A stretch of 64,000 nt of DNA from Flavobacteriaceae bacterium GF1 (GTDB lineage Bacteria; Bacteroidota; Bacteroidia; Flavobacteriales; Flavobacteriaceae), in assembly GCA_009797885.1 (NCBI GenBank), contig WNKP01000001.1, forward strand, positions 930,001 to 994,000, given 5' to 3'. This document shows, one piece after another, positions 1 through 8,645 of this stretch. Each line of letters opens with the position of its first letter. Within the stretch, counting starts at the first letter, position 1. Under the pieces are notes generated by a model, which saw only the letters and a list, made by a program, of their open reading frames with translations, did no database searches and was not told where the DNA came from. Made by a program: the position numbers and the translations under genes.

Positions 1-40
1 AACATAAATATATGCAAAAAAATTACATAAATCGCAAATT

Positions 41-745
41 GTGGAATTCATTAAGCAGTTAAGAAGGAAAAAAGGGATGAACCAAAGTGATTTGGCCGCT
101 GTCATAGGGGTAAGTCTTAGGACCATTCAACTCTATGAAAAGAAGGATGCCAACATTCCCATAAAAAACCTTGGCAAGATTGCTGATTTCTTTGAAATAA
201 GTATTGGAGAACTGTATTTACACGAAGTCAATGAAACCGATGGCCAGTATTCCAAAAAACGGACGTTTTTAAGTCATGGAAATATTGGTTACCGTTTGGA
301 TAAGGGCAAAGTAGTGCTTAAAGTCCCCCTGGTTATGGCCACTTCCCATAAAGCATTGGTGGACAATTTTCAGGACGAATCCTTTATCAAAGGGTTATTT
401 CGAATTGATTTTTTGGTCCAGGTGGTCGAAGAAGCCTTTTATATGGCCTTTGAGGTTTTGGGGGATGCCATGAATGACGGTACCTCCCACGCCATCCCAA
501 ATGGCGCATTGGTGCTGGGAAAAAAGACGGCCACAAACGCCTTCCTGTCACATACCGAATATATCAATAGGCCATTTATCCTTGTTTGTACGGACAGGAT
601 TATCTGTAAATCAATTACGGGTATTTCTGATGACAAGAAGGCCCTGGTTTGCCATAATTTAAATCCATCGCCCGAATTCACGGATTTTGAAGTTCCGATC
701 GATAAGGTCTTAGGACTCTACGAAGTAGTTAAAAAACAGGTTTAA
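41..745 (+). CDS. XRE-family repressor with S24/LexA-like C-terminal domain
   Basis: A 234-residue DNA-binding regulator. Residues about 1-58 form a Cro/CI helix-turn-helix (QSDLAAVIGVSLRTIQLYEK), followed by a linker. A C-terminal half (about 95-230) resembles the S24/LexA-like domain of CI-type repressors, seen in the pattern AFEVLGDAMNDGT and NGALVLGKK. In active S24 peptidases the core reads GDSM; here residue 143 is Ala instead of the nucleophilic Ser, so self-cleavage is unlikely. The start is a GTG at the window edge; an in-frame stop at 5-7 limits any upstream extension. Phage or SOS relatives are not present nearby, so it is probably a chromosomal regulator of unknown target. The family call is firm; the role is unknown. 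Confidence 0.8.
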   Translation: MEFIKQLRRKKGMNQSDLAAVIGVSLRTIQLYEKKDANIPIKNLGKIADFFEISIGELYLHEVNETDGQYSKKRTFLSHGNIGYRLDKGKVVLKVPLVMATSHKALVDNFQDESFIKGLFRIDFLVQVVEEAFYMAFEVLGDAMNDGTSHAIPNGALVLGKKTATNAFLSHTEYINRPFILVCTDRIICKSITGISDDKKALVCHNLNPSPEFTDFEVPIDKVLGLYEVVKKQV

Positions 746-773
746 CGGAACTGCCGCCCCCAAAAAAATTCCA

Positions 774-1919
774 CTAAATCCGGTTCAGGATTTCAGCGGC
801 CCGGTCCAAGGTTTCCTGGGTTTTTGCAAAACAAAATCGCAACTGTCCGTTATCCCTATTGTTCAGATGAAATACCGAGAGGGGAATACTGGCAATTTTA
901 TATTCTTTTATGAGTCGTTTGGAAAAAGTAATATCGCTCTCATCGGTAATGGCAGCATAGTCCACGACTTGAAAATAAGTGCCATGGGAAGGCTTGAACC
1001 GAAACCTTGAAGGCCGAATGGCCTCCAAAAAGTAATCCCGTTTTTCCTGATAGAACTGGTTGAGCCCCAAATAATGGTTTTCATCCTCCAAATAGGTCGC
1101 AACAGCTTTTTGCATAGGGTGATTTACAGAGAAAACCGTGTACTGGTGAACCCTTCGAAATTCCCTCATCAGTTCCTTTGGGCCAACCACATATCCCAAT
1201 TTCCAACCCGTTACGTGAAAGGTCTTTCCAAAGGAGGCGCATATGAAACTCCTGGAAGCCAAATCCGGGAATTTTGAAGCACTTTCATGCAATAGACCAT
1301 CAAAAACAATGTGTTCATACACCTCATCACTCAGTAAAACAATATTGGTGCCACGGAGGATTTCCTGCAATTGCAGCATATCGTCCACGGACAACAACGT
1401 GCCACTGGGATTATGGGGTGAATTGATGATCACCATTTTTGTTTTTGCACTTATTTTGTTTTTGAAGGCTTCCCAGTCCACTTGAAAATTTTCGTTGGAC
1501 AATGGTATGGGCACCACTTTTCCCTCATAGAGTTCAATGGAAGGCTCATAACAATCATAGGCCGGTTTAAATACGATAACCTCGTCATTTGGACGAACAA
1601 AAGCGGAAATGACGTTAAAGATGGCCTGTGTGGCTCCTGTGGTAATGGTAACCTCAGTTTCGGGGTGATAGGTCGTCCCATAAAGCGCTTCAATTTTTTC
1701 CGCTATTTTTTCCCTTAGGGAATACGTGCCCTGCATTGGGGCGTATTGGTTGTGCCCATCCCTTAAGGCATTTTCAACCAATTCCAATAGTTTGGGATCC
1801 GTGCCAAAATTGGGAGCGCCCTGGGAAAGGTTTACGGCCTTGTGCTGTAATGCCAATTGTCCCATTTCGGCAAAAATGGTTGTCCCTACATTGGGCAATT
1901 TGGAAGTGAAGTCAATCAT
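774..1919 (-). CDS. PLP-dependent methionine/aspartate-type aminotransferase (YbdL-like)
   Basis: A 381-residue fold-type I aminotransferase of the class I/II family, closest in style to methionine aminotransferase YbdL and kynurenine-oxoglutarate transaminases. Visible features are the SQGAPNF substrate motif (32-38), INSPHNPSGT around 165-174, the PLP-contacting D198 and Y201, the Schiff-base Lys232 in ASFGKTFHVTGWK, and the C-terminal Arg of GQLRFCFAK that grips the substrate carboxylate. It would move amino groups from methionine or aromatic/branched amino acids to 2-oxo acids in the cytosol. Its start codon overlaps the stop of the upstream vsr-like gene by 4 nt (ATGA type), so the two are probably co-translated although no functional link is obvious. 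Exact substrate is inference. Confidence 0.88.
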   Translation of the reverse strand: MIDFTSKLPNVGTTIFAEMGQLALQHKAVNLSQGAPNFGTDPKLLELVENALRDGHNQYAPMQGTYSLREKIAEKIEALYGTTYHPETEVTITTGATQAIFNVISAFVRPNDEVIVFKPAYDCYEPSIELYEGKVVPIPLSNENFQVDWEAFKNKISAKTKMVIINSPHNPSGTLLSVDDMLQLQEILRGTNIVLLSDEVYEHIVFDGLLHESASKFPDLASRSFICASFGKTFHVTGWKLGYVVGPKELMREFRRVHQYTVFSVNHPMQKAVATYLEDENHYLGLNQFYQEKRDYFLEAIRPSRFRFKPSHGTYFQVVDYAAITDESDITFSKRLIKEYKIASIPLSVFHLNNRDNGQLRFCFAKTQETLDRAAEILNRI

Positions 1920-2383
1920 AGGTTTTTTAAGTGGTTTAGTACCCTATCCAGGCATTCATCGAGGTTCTTGTCCACTTCTTTTTGCCAGAAACGGAAAACG
2001 GTATATCCCAAATCTTGCAATGCCTCGTTTACTTCGGCATCACGCTGTATGTTCCGCTCAATTTTTGGTATCCAGAACTCCCGATTACTCTTTATTTTTT
2101 CCTTGCGCTGCTCCCAATCATATCCATGCCAGAATTCGCCATCAACAAAAATGGCCGTTCGATACTTTTTCAAAACAATATCGGGTTTGCCGATCAGTTT
2201 TTTGTAATCAATTCGATAGCGATATCCAGCGGCCCAAAGTGCCTTTCTGAGGGCGAGCTCCGGTTTGGTGTTTTTACCCCGAATTTTGGACATGATCTTG
2301 GAACGTTCGGGAGTGGTGTAAAAACCGGCTTCCTCGTTAAATCGAGGTACTTTAATGCGTTCTTTGGAATACGCTTTCGGCAT
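1916..2383 (-). CDS. vsr: Very short patch repair (Vsr)-type endonuclease, orphan
   Basis: A 155-residue nuclease of the Vsr family, which nicks at T:G mismatches made by deamination of 5-methylcytosine. The family core is clear: RSKIMSKIRGKNTKPE (27-42), GKPDIVLKKYRTAIFVDG and EFWHGYDW. By alignment with E. coli Vsr, Glu42, Asp68 and His86 correspond to E25, D51 and H69. The second His is replaced by Asp81 and the zinc-binding Cys by Glu83, so this belongs to a zinc-less subgroup. No Dcm-type cytosine methyltransferase lies within the window. It sits just upstream of, and overlaps by 4 nt, the aminotransferase gene. Family membership is confident; biological role without a cognate methylase is uncertain. 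Confidence 0.85.
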   Translation of the reverse strand: MPKAYSKERIKVPRFNEEAGFYTTPERSKIMSKIRGKNTKPELALRKALWAAGYRYRIDYKKLIGKPDIVLKKYRTAIFVDGEFWHGYDWEQRKEKIKSNREFWIPKIERNIQRDAEVNEALQDLGYTVFRFWQKEVDKNLDECLDRVLNHLKNL

Positions 2384-2398
2384 TTTTCAAGATACTAA

Positions 2399-2432
2399 AA
2401 AACCCAAACTCCGTGAACGGAATTTGGGTTTT
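2399..2432 (-). terminator. Rho-independent terminator after sdhB
   Basis: A near-perfect hairpin, AAAACCCAAA / TTTGGGTTTT outer arms with an inner CCGT/ACGG stem separated by a CT/AA mismatch. On the minus strand it is followed by a run of six T. It lies between the sdhB stop and the vsr start and would end the sdhCAB transcript. Confidence 0.75.
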
Positions 2433-2455
2433 GTCAATTTGGTTGGTAGTAGTAT

Positions 2456-3202
2456 TTATCCTTTAATGGTGGCCGACAAATATTCGCGATTCATTCGGGC
2501 AATATTTTCCAGGGAAATTCCCTTGGGGCATTCCACCTCACAAGCACCGGTATTGGTACAATTGCCAAAGCCTTCCAAATCCATCTGGCGCACCATGTTC
2601 ATCACGCGGTCTGCAGCTTCTACCTGACCCTGTGGCAAAAGCGCAAATTGCGAAACTTTTGCCGAGGTAAATAGCATGGCGCTGGCATTTTTGCAAGCGG
2701 CCACGCAAGCACCACAACCAATGCAGGTAGCGGCATTAAAAGAAGCATCGGCTGCATCCTTTTCTATGGGAATGGCATTTGCGTCCACAGGAAGACCGGA
2801 AGTATTCACGGAAATGTACCCTCCCGCTTGTTGAATACGGTCAAAAGCCGTTCTGTCCACAATCAAATCCTTGATAACGGGAAATGCTTTGGCACGCCAG
2901 GGTTCAATAACAATGGTATCCCCATCATTAAAACTTCTCATGTGCAATTGGCAAACCGTAATTCTTGAATCCGGCCCATGGGGGCGTCCATTGATCATCA
3001 AGGAACAGGTCCCGCAGATCCCTTCCCTACAATCATGGTCAAATTCCACAGGCTCTTCGCCTTTGGCGACCAACTCCTCGTTCAAGACGTCCAACATCTC
3101 CAGGAAAGACATATCGCTTTCCACACCATCCATGGTATAATCGACCATTCCCCCTTTGGAATTGGCATCTTTCTGTCTCCAAATCTTAAGATAAATTTTC
3201 AT
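2456..3202 (-). CDS. sdhB: Succinate dehydrogenase/fumarate reductase iron-sulfur subunit
   Basis: The 248-residue electron-transfer subunit of respiratory complex II, passing electrons from FAD in SdhA to the membrane cytochrome b. The N-terminal ferredoxin domain has the [2Fe-2S] ligands C58, C63, C66 (CREGICGTC) and C84. The C-terminal domain has C160-x2-C163-x2-C166-x3-C170 and C215-x5-C221-x3-C225-P, the usual set for one [4Fe-4S] and one [3Fe-4S] cluster. Last gene of sdhCAB, 64 nt after sdhA, with a terminator beyond its stop. The length and cysteine spacing match the Bacteroidota type. Its clusters would be supplied by the SUF operon also found in this window. Confidence 0.97.
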   Translation of the reverse strand: MKIYLKIWRQKDANSKGGMVDYTMDGVESDMSFLEMLDVLNEELVAKGEEPVEFDHDCREGICGTCSLMINGRPHGPDSRITVCQLHMRSFNDGDTIVIEPWRAKAFPVIKDLIVDRTAFDRIQQAGGYISVNTSGLPVDANAIPIEKDAADASFNAATCIGCGACVAACKNASAMLFTSAKVSQFALLPQGQVEAADRVMNMVRQMDLEGFGNCTNTGACEVECPKGISLENIARMNREYLSATIKG

Positions 3203-3232
3203 AGCTATTTAGTTTCTTGTTGTCCGTTGCTC

Positions 3233-3260
3233 GTTGTTGGGTTAACCATCAACCAACAAC
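3233..3260. repeat. Inverted repeat in the sdhA-sdhB gap
   Basis: GTTGTTGG at 3233-3240 pairs with CCAACAAC at 3253-3260, with a TT/AA extension after a one-base bulge. It lies in the 64-nt gap between sdhA and sdhB and could shape relative expression or mRNA stability; function is inference. Confidence 0.45.
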
Positions 3261-3266
3261 TGTGAA

Positions 3267-5270
3267 CTATTTATAACTTCTTGTTTTAACTTCAATGTTT
3301 TCGTAGACCAAATCTTCTTTATGCAGCTCGGACTTACTTGGGTCCCCTTTGTATTCCCAGGAAGCGACATATTTAAAGTTTTTGTCGTCTCGCAATGCTT
3401 CCCCTTCAGGGGTTTGGTATTCTTCCCTAAAGTGGCCACCACAAGATTCGTTGCGATGCAGCGCATCCATGGCGAACAGTTCACCCAACTCCAGGAAATC
3501 TGCCACACGTCCCGCTTTTTCCAGTTCCTGGTTTTTGGCTTCCGCCTTTCCGGTAACCTTTACATTTTCCCAAAAGTCCTTCCGCAATTCGGAGATTTCC
3601 TTGATAGCCTCTTTCAAATCCTTCGCATTACGTGCCATACCACATTTGTTCCACATGATTTTACCCAGTTTCTTGTGATAATAATCTACGGAATGGATGC
3701 CATTGGCAGACATTAGTTTGTGTATTCGGTCACGGACGTTTTGTTCGGCTTCGTCAAATTCCGGACTATCGGGGGATATGGGTCCGGTCCTAATATCATC
3801 ACTCAGATAATCCCCTATGGTGTAGGGCAATACAAAGTAACCATCTGCCAAACCTTGCATTAGGGCCGAAGCTCCCAATCGGTTGGCCCCATGATCACTA
3901 AAGTTGGCCTCTCCGGCAGCATAACAGCCGGGGATGGTTGTCATTAAATTGTAATCCACCCAAAGTCCGCCCATGGTATAGTGTACCGCGGGATAGATCA
4001 TCATTGGGGTTTTGTAGGGATTTTGGTCCACAATCTTTTCATACATCTGGAAGAGGTTGCCATATTTGGCCTCTACCACTTCCTCACCTAATTTTCTAAC
4101 CGTGGCATCATCAGGATTCTTCATTCCGGAAGTCAATGCCTTTTCGCGACCGTACCGCATAATGGCGGCATCAAAGTCCAGATAAACGGCCTCTCCGGTT
4201 TTATTCACCCCATATCCGGCGTCACAGCGTTCCTTGGCTGCCCTGGAAGCCACGTCCCTGGGGACCAGGTTTCCGAAGGCGGGATATCGGCGTTCCAAAT
4301 AATAATCCCGATCCTCTTCTTTGATTTCAGTAGGTTTCAATTGGCCTGCACGGATAGCTTCCGCATCTTCCTTTTTGGCAGGGACCCAAATACGCCCATC
4401 ATTACGTAAAGATTCCGACATCAGGGTCAATTTCGATTGATGGTCACCGGAAACGGGAATACAGGTCGGGTGGATTTGCGTAAAACATGGGTTTGCAAAA
4501 TGGGCTCCTTTTTTATGGGCTTTCCAGGCGGCCATTACATTGGCTCCCATGGCATAGGTGGAAAGGAAGAATAAATTTCCATAACCTCCGGTGGCCAGTA
4601 CCACCGCATGTCCAGCATGTCTTTCGATTTCCCCGGTCACGAGGTTCCGGGCAATGATGCCCCTGGCCTTACCATCAACAAGGACCACATCCAACATCTC
4701 ATGACGGGTATAGGATTTTATCTTACCACGGTGTATTTGACGGTTCATGGCGGCGTAGGCCCCCAACAGCAATTGTTGTCCGGTCTGTCCCTTGGCATAA
4801 AACGTTCTGGATACCAGTACCCCTCCAAAAGAACGGTTGTCCAAAAGACCACCGTATTCCCGGGCAAAAGGCACTCCTTGTGCCACGCATTGATCGATGA
4901 TATTGGTGGAAACCTCAGCGAGTCGGTACACATTGGCTTCCCTTGAGCGGTAGTCACCGCCTTTAACGGTATCATAGAACAAACGGTACACACTATCTCC
5001 ATCACCTTGATAATTCTTGGCTGCGTTCACGCCACCTTGAGCGGCAATGGAATGAGCGCGTCTTGGGGAATCTTGGTAACAAAATGTTTTTACATTGTAC
5101 CCGAGCTCTGCCAAGGTAGCGGCGGCCGAACCTCCAGCAAGTCCGGTCCCCACAACAATAATATCTATATTACGCTTGTTCGCAGGATTGACAAGGTCGA
5201 TTTCGTTTTTATGTTTTGTCCATTTATCGGCCAAAGGGCCTGATGGAACTTTGGATTCCAATACTGCCAT
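3267..5270 (-). CDS. sdhA: Succinate dehydrogenase/fumarate reductase flavoprotein subunit
   Basis: The 667-residue catalytic flavoprotein that oxidises succinate to fumarate. The Rossmann FAD motif is [15 protein letters not shown] (41-55). His73 in [11 protein letters not shown] matches the histidine that carries covalent FAD in this family. Further family blocks are the [14 protein letters not shown] substrate loop, PRDVASRA with the catalytic Arg, and [12 protein letters not shown] near the C-terminal third. The length and the long C-terminal helical domain match the FrdA/SdhA group of Bacteroidota rather than the shorter proteobacterial SdhA. It starts 4 nt after the sdhC stop, so translation is likely coupled. 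Confidence 0.97.
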   Translation of the reverse strand: MAVLESKVPSGPLADKWTKHKNEIDLVNPANKRNIDIIVVGTGLAGGSAAATLAELGYNVKTFCYQDSPRRAHSIAAQGGVNAAKNYQGDGDSVYRLFYDTVKGGDYRSREANVYRLAEVSTNIIDQCVAQGVPFAREYGGLLDNRSFGGVLVSRTFYAKGQTGQQLLLGAYAAMNRQIHRGKIKSYTRHEMLDVVLVDGKARGIIARNLVTGEIERHAGHAVVLATGGYGNLFFLSTYAMGANVMAAWKAHKKGAHFANPCFTQIHPTCIPVSGDHQSKLTLMSESLRNDGRIWVPAKKEDAEAIRAGQLKPTEIKEEDRDYYLERRYPAFGNLVPRDVASRAAKERCDAGYGVNKTGEAVYLDFDAAIMRYGREKALTSGMKNPDDATVRKLGEEVVEAKYGNLFQMYEKIVDQNPYKTPMMIYPAVHYTMGGLWVDYNLMTTIPGCYAAGEANFSDHGANRLGASALMQGLADGYFVLPYTIGDYLSDDIRTGPISPDSPEFDEAEQNVRDRIHKLMSANGIHSVDYYHKKLGKIMWNKCGMARNAKDLKEAIKEISELRKDFWENVKVTGKAEAKNQELEKAGRVADFLELGELFAMDALHRNESCGGHFREEYQTPEGEALRDDKNFKYVASWEYKGDPSKSELHKEDLVYENIEVKTRSYK

Positions 5271-5274
5271 AATT

Positions 5275-5943
5275 CTAATGTGTTATTGGGTTAAGATGGT
5301 GGTAAATAGCGATAAAGGCAAAAGCTAAAGGAACCACCACGGCAAAAGCCTGAGCAAATTTTTTGATGCCGGGGGTGTATTTGTTGTTCACCCCCATGGA
5401 CTGGAAGGAAGATGCAAATCCGTGCCATAAGTGCAAACTCAAAAGCACAAAGGATATCACATAGAGTACGGTCCTCCAAATCGGCGCAAATTTTTCCACG
5501 GTCTCCGCATAATAACGGGTGGGATCCTCTGGATTGACCTCCACATATTTGTAAGCCATTTCATGGATCCAGAAATCGTAAAAGTGCAGTCCTAAAAAAG
5601 CGAGAACAACAAGACCGCTATAAATCATATTTCGGGATACCCAAGGTGCATTTGCACTTCCCTGGAACTTCACGTAACTGATGCCCCTTGCCCTTTTGTT
5701 TTGGATTTCCAGCACAAAACCCATCACAAAGTGTACAATCACTCCGGCGATAAGGATGGGCTGCATAAGAAACTGCACCAAAGGATTGTAACCCATAAAA
5801 TGGGAAGCTTCATTAAAAAAATCGGGAGAGATCACCGAGGCCAGGTTGATGGTTACGTGGAGCACTAAAAAAATGACCAAAAAAAGACCCGAAAGTGCCA
5901 TCACATATTTTCGGGCCAGCGAAGATTTTATAAGTCCGCTCAT
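5275..5943 (-). CDS. sdhC: Succinate dehydrogenase cytochrome b subunit (b558 type)
   Basis: The 222-residue membrane anchor that binds heme b and reduces menaquinone for complex II. About five hydrophobic helices are visible (near 12-35, 58-80, 101-122, 152-175, 193-215), with His residues inside or next to them (LHVTINL, HFVMGF, LHFYDFW, LHLWHGF, IYHHLNP) as expected for the di-heme Wolinella/Bacillus-type cytochrome. No separate sdhD exists, which is normal for this single-anchor type. First gene of sdhCAB; a consensus-like promoter lies about 17 nt upstream of the start. Confidence 0.94.
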   Translation of the reverse strand: MSGLIKSSLARKYVMALSGLFLVIFLVLHVTINLASVISPDFFNEASHFMGYNPLVQFLMQPILIAGVIVHFVMGFVLEIQNKRARGISYVKFQGSANAPWVSRNMIYSGLVVLAFLGLHFYDFWIHEMAYKYVEVNPEDPTRYYAETVEKFAPIWRTVLYVISFVLLSLHLWHGFASSFQSMGVNNKYTPGIKKFAQAFAVVVPLAFAFIAIYHHLNPITH

Positions 5944-5960
5944 TAGTTTAAGGTTTTCTA

Positions 5961-5991
5961 CAAATTTACGGCAAGGTCAAGTTTTTAACAA
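5961..5991 (-). promoter_or_regulatory. Flavobacterial housekeeping promoter for sdhCAB
   Basis: Read on the minus strand, TTG (5991-5989) is followed after 20 nt by TAAATTTG (5968-5961), an exact match to the Bacteroidota -7 element TAnnTTTG with permitted -33 spacing. The predicted start site leaves a leader of roughly 10-12 nt before sdhC. Confidence 0.65.
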
Positions 5992-6191
5992 GTTTCTAAC
6001 AATCACCCCGCCTTATTTAGAAGCGTTATAAGCAAGATTTGAAAGCGTTTGATGTTGCGATGGATTTTTACAAAATATTGGGGGAAAGCTTAGACATTTT
6101 TTGTGTTTTTGGCACATTTTAATTCTTGAAGTCTTTCATTAACTCTATTTTTTGACCGATATTGAAGCCTAACTTAATGGGTAACCGGCGA

Positions 6192-7082
6192 ATGAATATT
6201 GCTATCCTCTCTGTGAGCCTTAATGTGCATTCTACAAGAAGAATAGTCCAGGAGGCTCAGCAACTGGGTCATTATGTGGAACTGATAGACCATACCAAGT
6301 GTTCCGTAAAACTTGGAGAGGGAAACCCCAAGATTTTTATTGGAGAAGAGGATATTACCCATGAATTTGATGCCGTTATTCCCAGAATAGGAGCCAAGGT
6401 CACCAAACACGGTTCCGCCATTGTAAAGCAATTTGAAATGAACGGAGTTTTTAGTACGGCCCGTTCGTTGGGCATTACAAGGGCCAGAAACAAAGTACGC
6501 ACCCTCCAGATTATGGCAAGGAAGGGAATTCCCATACCAGAGACCCTGTTCTCCATAAATCCCAACAATATTGAAGACCAGATTCGATTATTGGGCGGTC
6601 CTCCCGTGGTGATCAAACTTCAGGAGGGTACCCAAGGCCTTGGTGTAATTTTGGCAGAAAGCAAAAAATCGGCCAAGTCCATAATAGACACCTTTTACAA
6701 AATGGATACCAGCATACTGTTGCAACAATACATTGAAGAGGCCAATGGTGAAGACATTCGGATCATTGTGGTGGGCAATAAGGTGGTTGCCGCAATGAAA
6801 CGGAAGAGTGACTTGGACGAATTTCGTTCCAATGTCCATAGAGGGGGGGACACGGAGGTCGCCGAGATCACCAAAAAAGAACAACATATTGCATTGGATG
6901 CCGCCAGATACTTGGGGTTGGGTGTTGCCGGGGTAGACCTAATGCGTTCTAAAAAGGGCCCTGTTTTGATTGAGGTCAATGCCTCCCCGGGACTTAAGGG
7001 AATTGAGGGGGCCAGCGGGGTCAATGTCGCAAAACATATTGTTCAATTTGTGGAAAGGAATGCATTTCGAAGAAGAAAATAG
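6192..7082 (+). CDS. rimK: RimK-type ATP-grasp ligase (ribosomal S6 glutamate ligase family)
   Basis: A 296-residue ATP-grasp amino-acid ligase. RimK adds glutamates to the C-terminus of ribosomal protein S6 in Proteobacteria. The fold is shown by an N-terminal MNIAILSVS strand, the nucleotide loop KLQEGTQGLG (142-151), the AGVDLMRS strand, and the metal-binding ILIEVNASPGLKG-type block (Glu261 and Asn263). Longer readings from a TTG at 6162 or an ATG at 6177 are possible, but family alignment favours the ATG at 6192. Its last 23 nt overlap the AstE-like gene, so the two are coupled. Whether the target is S6, a cofactor or a peptide cannot be told from sequence. Confidence 0.88.
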   Translation: MNIAILSVSLNVHSTRRIVQEAQQLGHYVELIDHTKCSVKLGEGNPKIFIGEEDITHEFDAVIPRIGAKVTKHGSAIVKQFEMNGVFSTARSLGITRARNKVRTLQIMARKGIPIPETLFSINPNNIEDQIRLLGGPPVVIKLQEGTQGLGVILAESKKSAKSIIDTFYKMDTSILLQQYIEEANGEDIRIIVVGNKVVAAMKRKSDLDEFRSNVHRGGDTEVAEITKKEQHIALDAARYLGLGVAGVDLMRSKKGPVLIEVNASPGLKGIEGASGVNVAKHIVQFVERNAFRRRK

Positions 7083-8013
7083 GACCATAACCATCAATGG
7101 GGACTCCGTTGCTCCCGGGCAAAACAAACTGCTCAGGATAGAAATTGCCCGATTGCCCACCGGAACCTTGATCGATATCCCTGTTCACGTGTTCAACGCA
7201 AAAAAGAAGGGGCCAACGGTATTGCTACAGGCAGGACTCCACGGAGATGAAATCAATGGGGTGGAGACCCTACGCCGAATGCTGGAAAATGGGGATTTAA
7301 GCATTAGTAAGGGAGCGGTAATTGTAGTCCCCATCCTAAATGTTTTTGGGTTTATCCATTTTTCACGGGATGTTCCGGACGGCAAAGATGTAAACCGAAG
7401 CTTTCCCGGTACCAAAACGGGATCACTGGCCAGTAGGATTGCCTATCATTATACCCAGGAGATCTTACCTCAAATCGATTTTGGATTGGACCTACATACG
7501 GGTGGGGGCCAGCGTCATAACTTTCCCCAAATGCGGTATACCGAAGGGGATGAAATGAGTTTAAAGTTGGCCATGCTGTTCAATGCCCCGTTTGCTTTCG
7601 CTTCCAACCTTATTTCAGGTTCGTTCAGAAAGGCTGCCCATAAACTGGGGAAACCCATTGCCGTTTACGAAGCTGGGGAAAGCATGCGTTTTGATGAAAG
7701 CGCCATTGAAATTGGCATTAAAGGGGTTAAAAACGTACTGTTCGGATTGGGGATGTTGTTGGATAAACCCGAACAAATCCCATCCATTTCATTGGAATAC
7801 CGAAAATGGTTGCGAGCGCCCAGGGCAGGGATGTTCATACCGGAAATCAAGAATGGCAAACGAATGAAAAAGGGGCAATTATTGGGTATGGTAACGGACA
7901 CCTATGCCAAAAAACACAAAAAAATAAAAGCCCCGTTTGATGGCCATATCATCTGCATCAATCACCAGGCCGTGGTAAATCAGGGTGACGCCCTATTTCA
8001 TGTAGGAAGATAA
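7060..8013 (+). CDS. AstE/AspA-family zinc amidohydrolase (M14-like)
   Basis: A 317-residue succinylglutamate desuccinylase/aspartoacylase-family hydrolase. The zinc ligands are visible as His61 and Glu64 in GLHGDEINGVE and His146 in LDLHTGGG; the KDVNRSFPG block (109-117) binds the substrate carboxylate. A C-terminal swivel domain follows (RAGMFIPEIKNG onward, about residues 250-317). I chose the ATG at 7060 because it gives the normal family N-terminus; the frame is open further upstream only because it overlaps rimK. The 23-nt overlap with rimK implies coupled translation, and such ligase-hydrolase pairs suggest addition and removal of an amino acid on one substrate. No arginine catabolic (ast) genes are near, so AstE proper is unlikely. 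Confidence 0.82.
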   Translation: MHFEEENRTITINGDSVAPGQNKLLRIEIARLPTGTLIDIPVHVFNAKKKGPTVLLQAGLHGDEINGVETLRRMLENGDLSISKGAVIVVPILNVFGFIHFSRDVPDGKDVNRSFPGTKTGSLASRIAYHYTQEILPQIDFGLDLHTGGGQRHNFPQMRYTEGDEMSLKLAMLFNAPFAFASNLISGSFRKAAHKLGKPIAVYEAGESMRFDESAIEIGIKGVKNVLFGLGMLLDKPEQIPSISLEYRKWLRAPRAGMFIPEIKNGKRMKKGQLLGMVTDTYAKKHKKIKAPFDGHIICINHQAVVNQGDALFHVGR

Positions 8014-8453
8014 TCGTTGCGTTTTGCAGCCGTTTTTTTATGGTGCATTTCACTCTTTTTAAGGCTCCACTCAATGGCCTTTTCCAAATCGGTAAATTTT
8101 TTGATGGAGTTTTTGAAGAACATACGTTCCATAACAAGACTGGCAAAACTACCTTTGGTATTTCCCACCACCGAATAAAATACGAGTTGGTTCCGATTTT
8201 TATAAAACTTTGACCAGTCCGTGGGGACTACATGGTAGGCGTTTACCCTATTGGAGATGTAGGCAATGGGCATGTCTTCGCCAAATACCTCCCTGGCAGC
8301 GTTGATTGCCTTTTGCGCCATATCCCATCCAAAGGTTATGCCCTCATTGATTTCGGAAATGACAAGGCCATCAAAAAAGTAGAATGTACCAAATTGATAT
8401 TCCCTGATCTCCTTGATATTTTTAAAAAAGGCAATATCCTTTACCCTTTTCAT
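7998..8453 (-). CDS. Conserved hypothetical protein, STAS-like size
   Basis: A 151-residue cytosolic protein with no signal peptide or membrane helix. The alternation of short strands and helices (GTFYFFDGLVISEI, AQKAINAAREVF, IAYISNRVN, LVFYSVVG, DLEKAIEWSL) recalls the SpoIIAA/STAS-like proteins annotated in flavobacteria, but I cannot confirm that. The last about 15 residues are basic and His-rich (KSEMHHKKTAAKRNDYL). It converges with the AstE-like gene and their ends overlap by 16 nt. Real coding is supported by its length, the ATG start and the lack of any competing frame; function is unknown. Confidence 0.7.
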   Translation of the reverse strand: MKRVKDIAFFKNIKEIREYQFGTFYFFDGLVISEINEGITFGWDMAQKAINAAREVFGEDMPIAYISNRVNAYHVVPTDWSKFYKNRNQLVFYSVVGNTKGSFASLVMERMFFKNSIKKFTDLEKAIEWSLKKSEMHHKKTAAKRNDYLPT

Positions 8454-8520
8454 GACAAAAAGTATTAGTTGAGTTGGAGCTTTAAAAGTAGCAAAAATTC
8501 TAAAATTTTACAGTAAGAAT

Positions 8521-8599
8521 AGGTAAGGCCATGGTAAGGAAAAATCTTATTTTACCTGTTCACAATACAATTTTAGGGAGTAAGAAATACTCCCTTTTT
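8521..8599 (+). ncRNA. Candidate small structured RNA ending in a terminator
   Basis: In the divergent gap upstream of the 7998-8453 gene, AGGTAA (8521-8526) pairs with TTACCT (8552-8557), enclosing an inner TAAG (8535-8538) / CTTA (8546-8549) hairpin. A second perfect 8-bp hairpin follows, AGGGAGTA / TACTCCCT (8575-8582 and 8588-8595), then a plus-strand T-run. No plus-strand gene ends here, so the terminator may belong to a small RNA. A promoter is not clear (weak TTG and TAAAATTT elements 24 nt apart). Confidence 0.35.
8575..8599 (+). terminator. Rho-independent terminator
   Basis: A perfect 8-bp stem AGGGAGTA / TACTCCCT with a 5-nt AGAAA loop and a run of T at 8595-8599. The T-run is on the plus strand only. 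It has no upstream annotated plus-strand gene closer than 8013. Confidence 0.6.
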
Positions 8600-8645
8600 G
8601 CCGTTGGTGTAAGGTTTTTCCCAAAAAGAATCAGTTTATGGCCTC

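Noticed and set aside
1-8013. Phage or mobile island at the left edge
   Set aside because: An XRE/S24 regulator alone, with sdhCAB and housekeeping genes next to it, is not enough to suggest a prophage.
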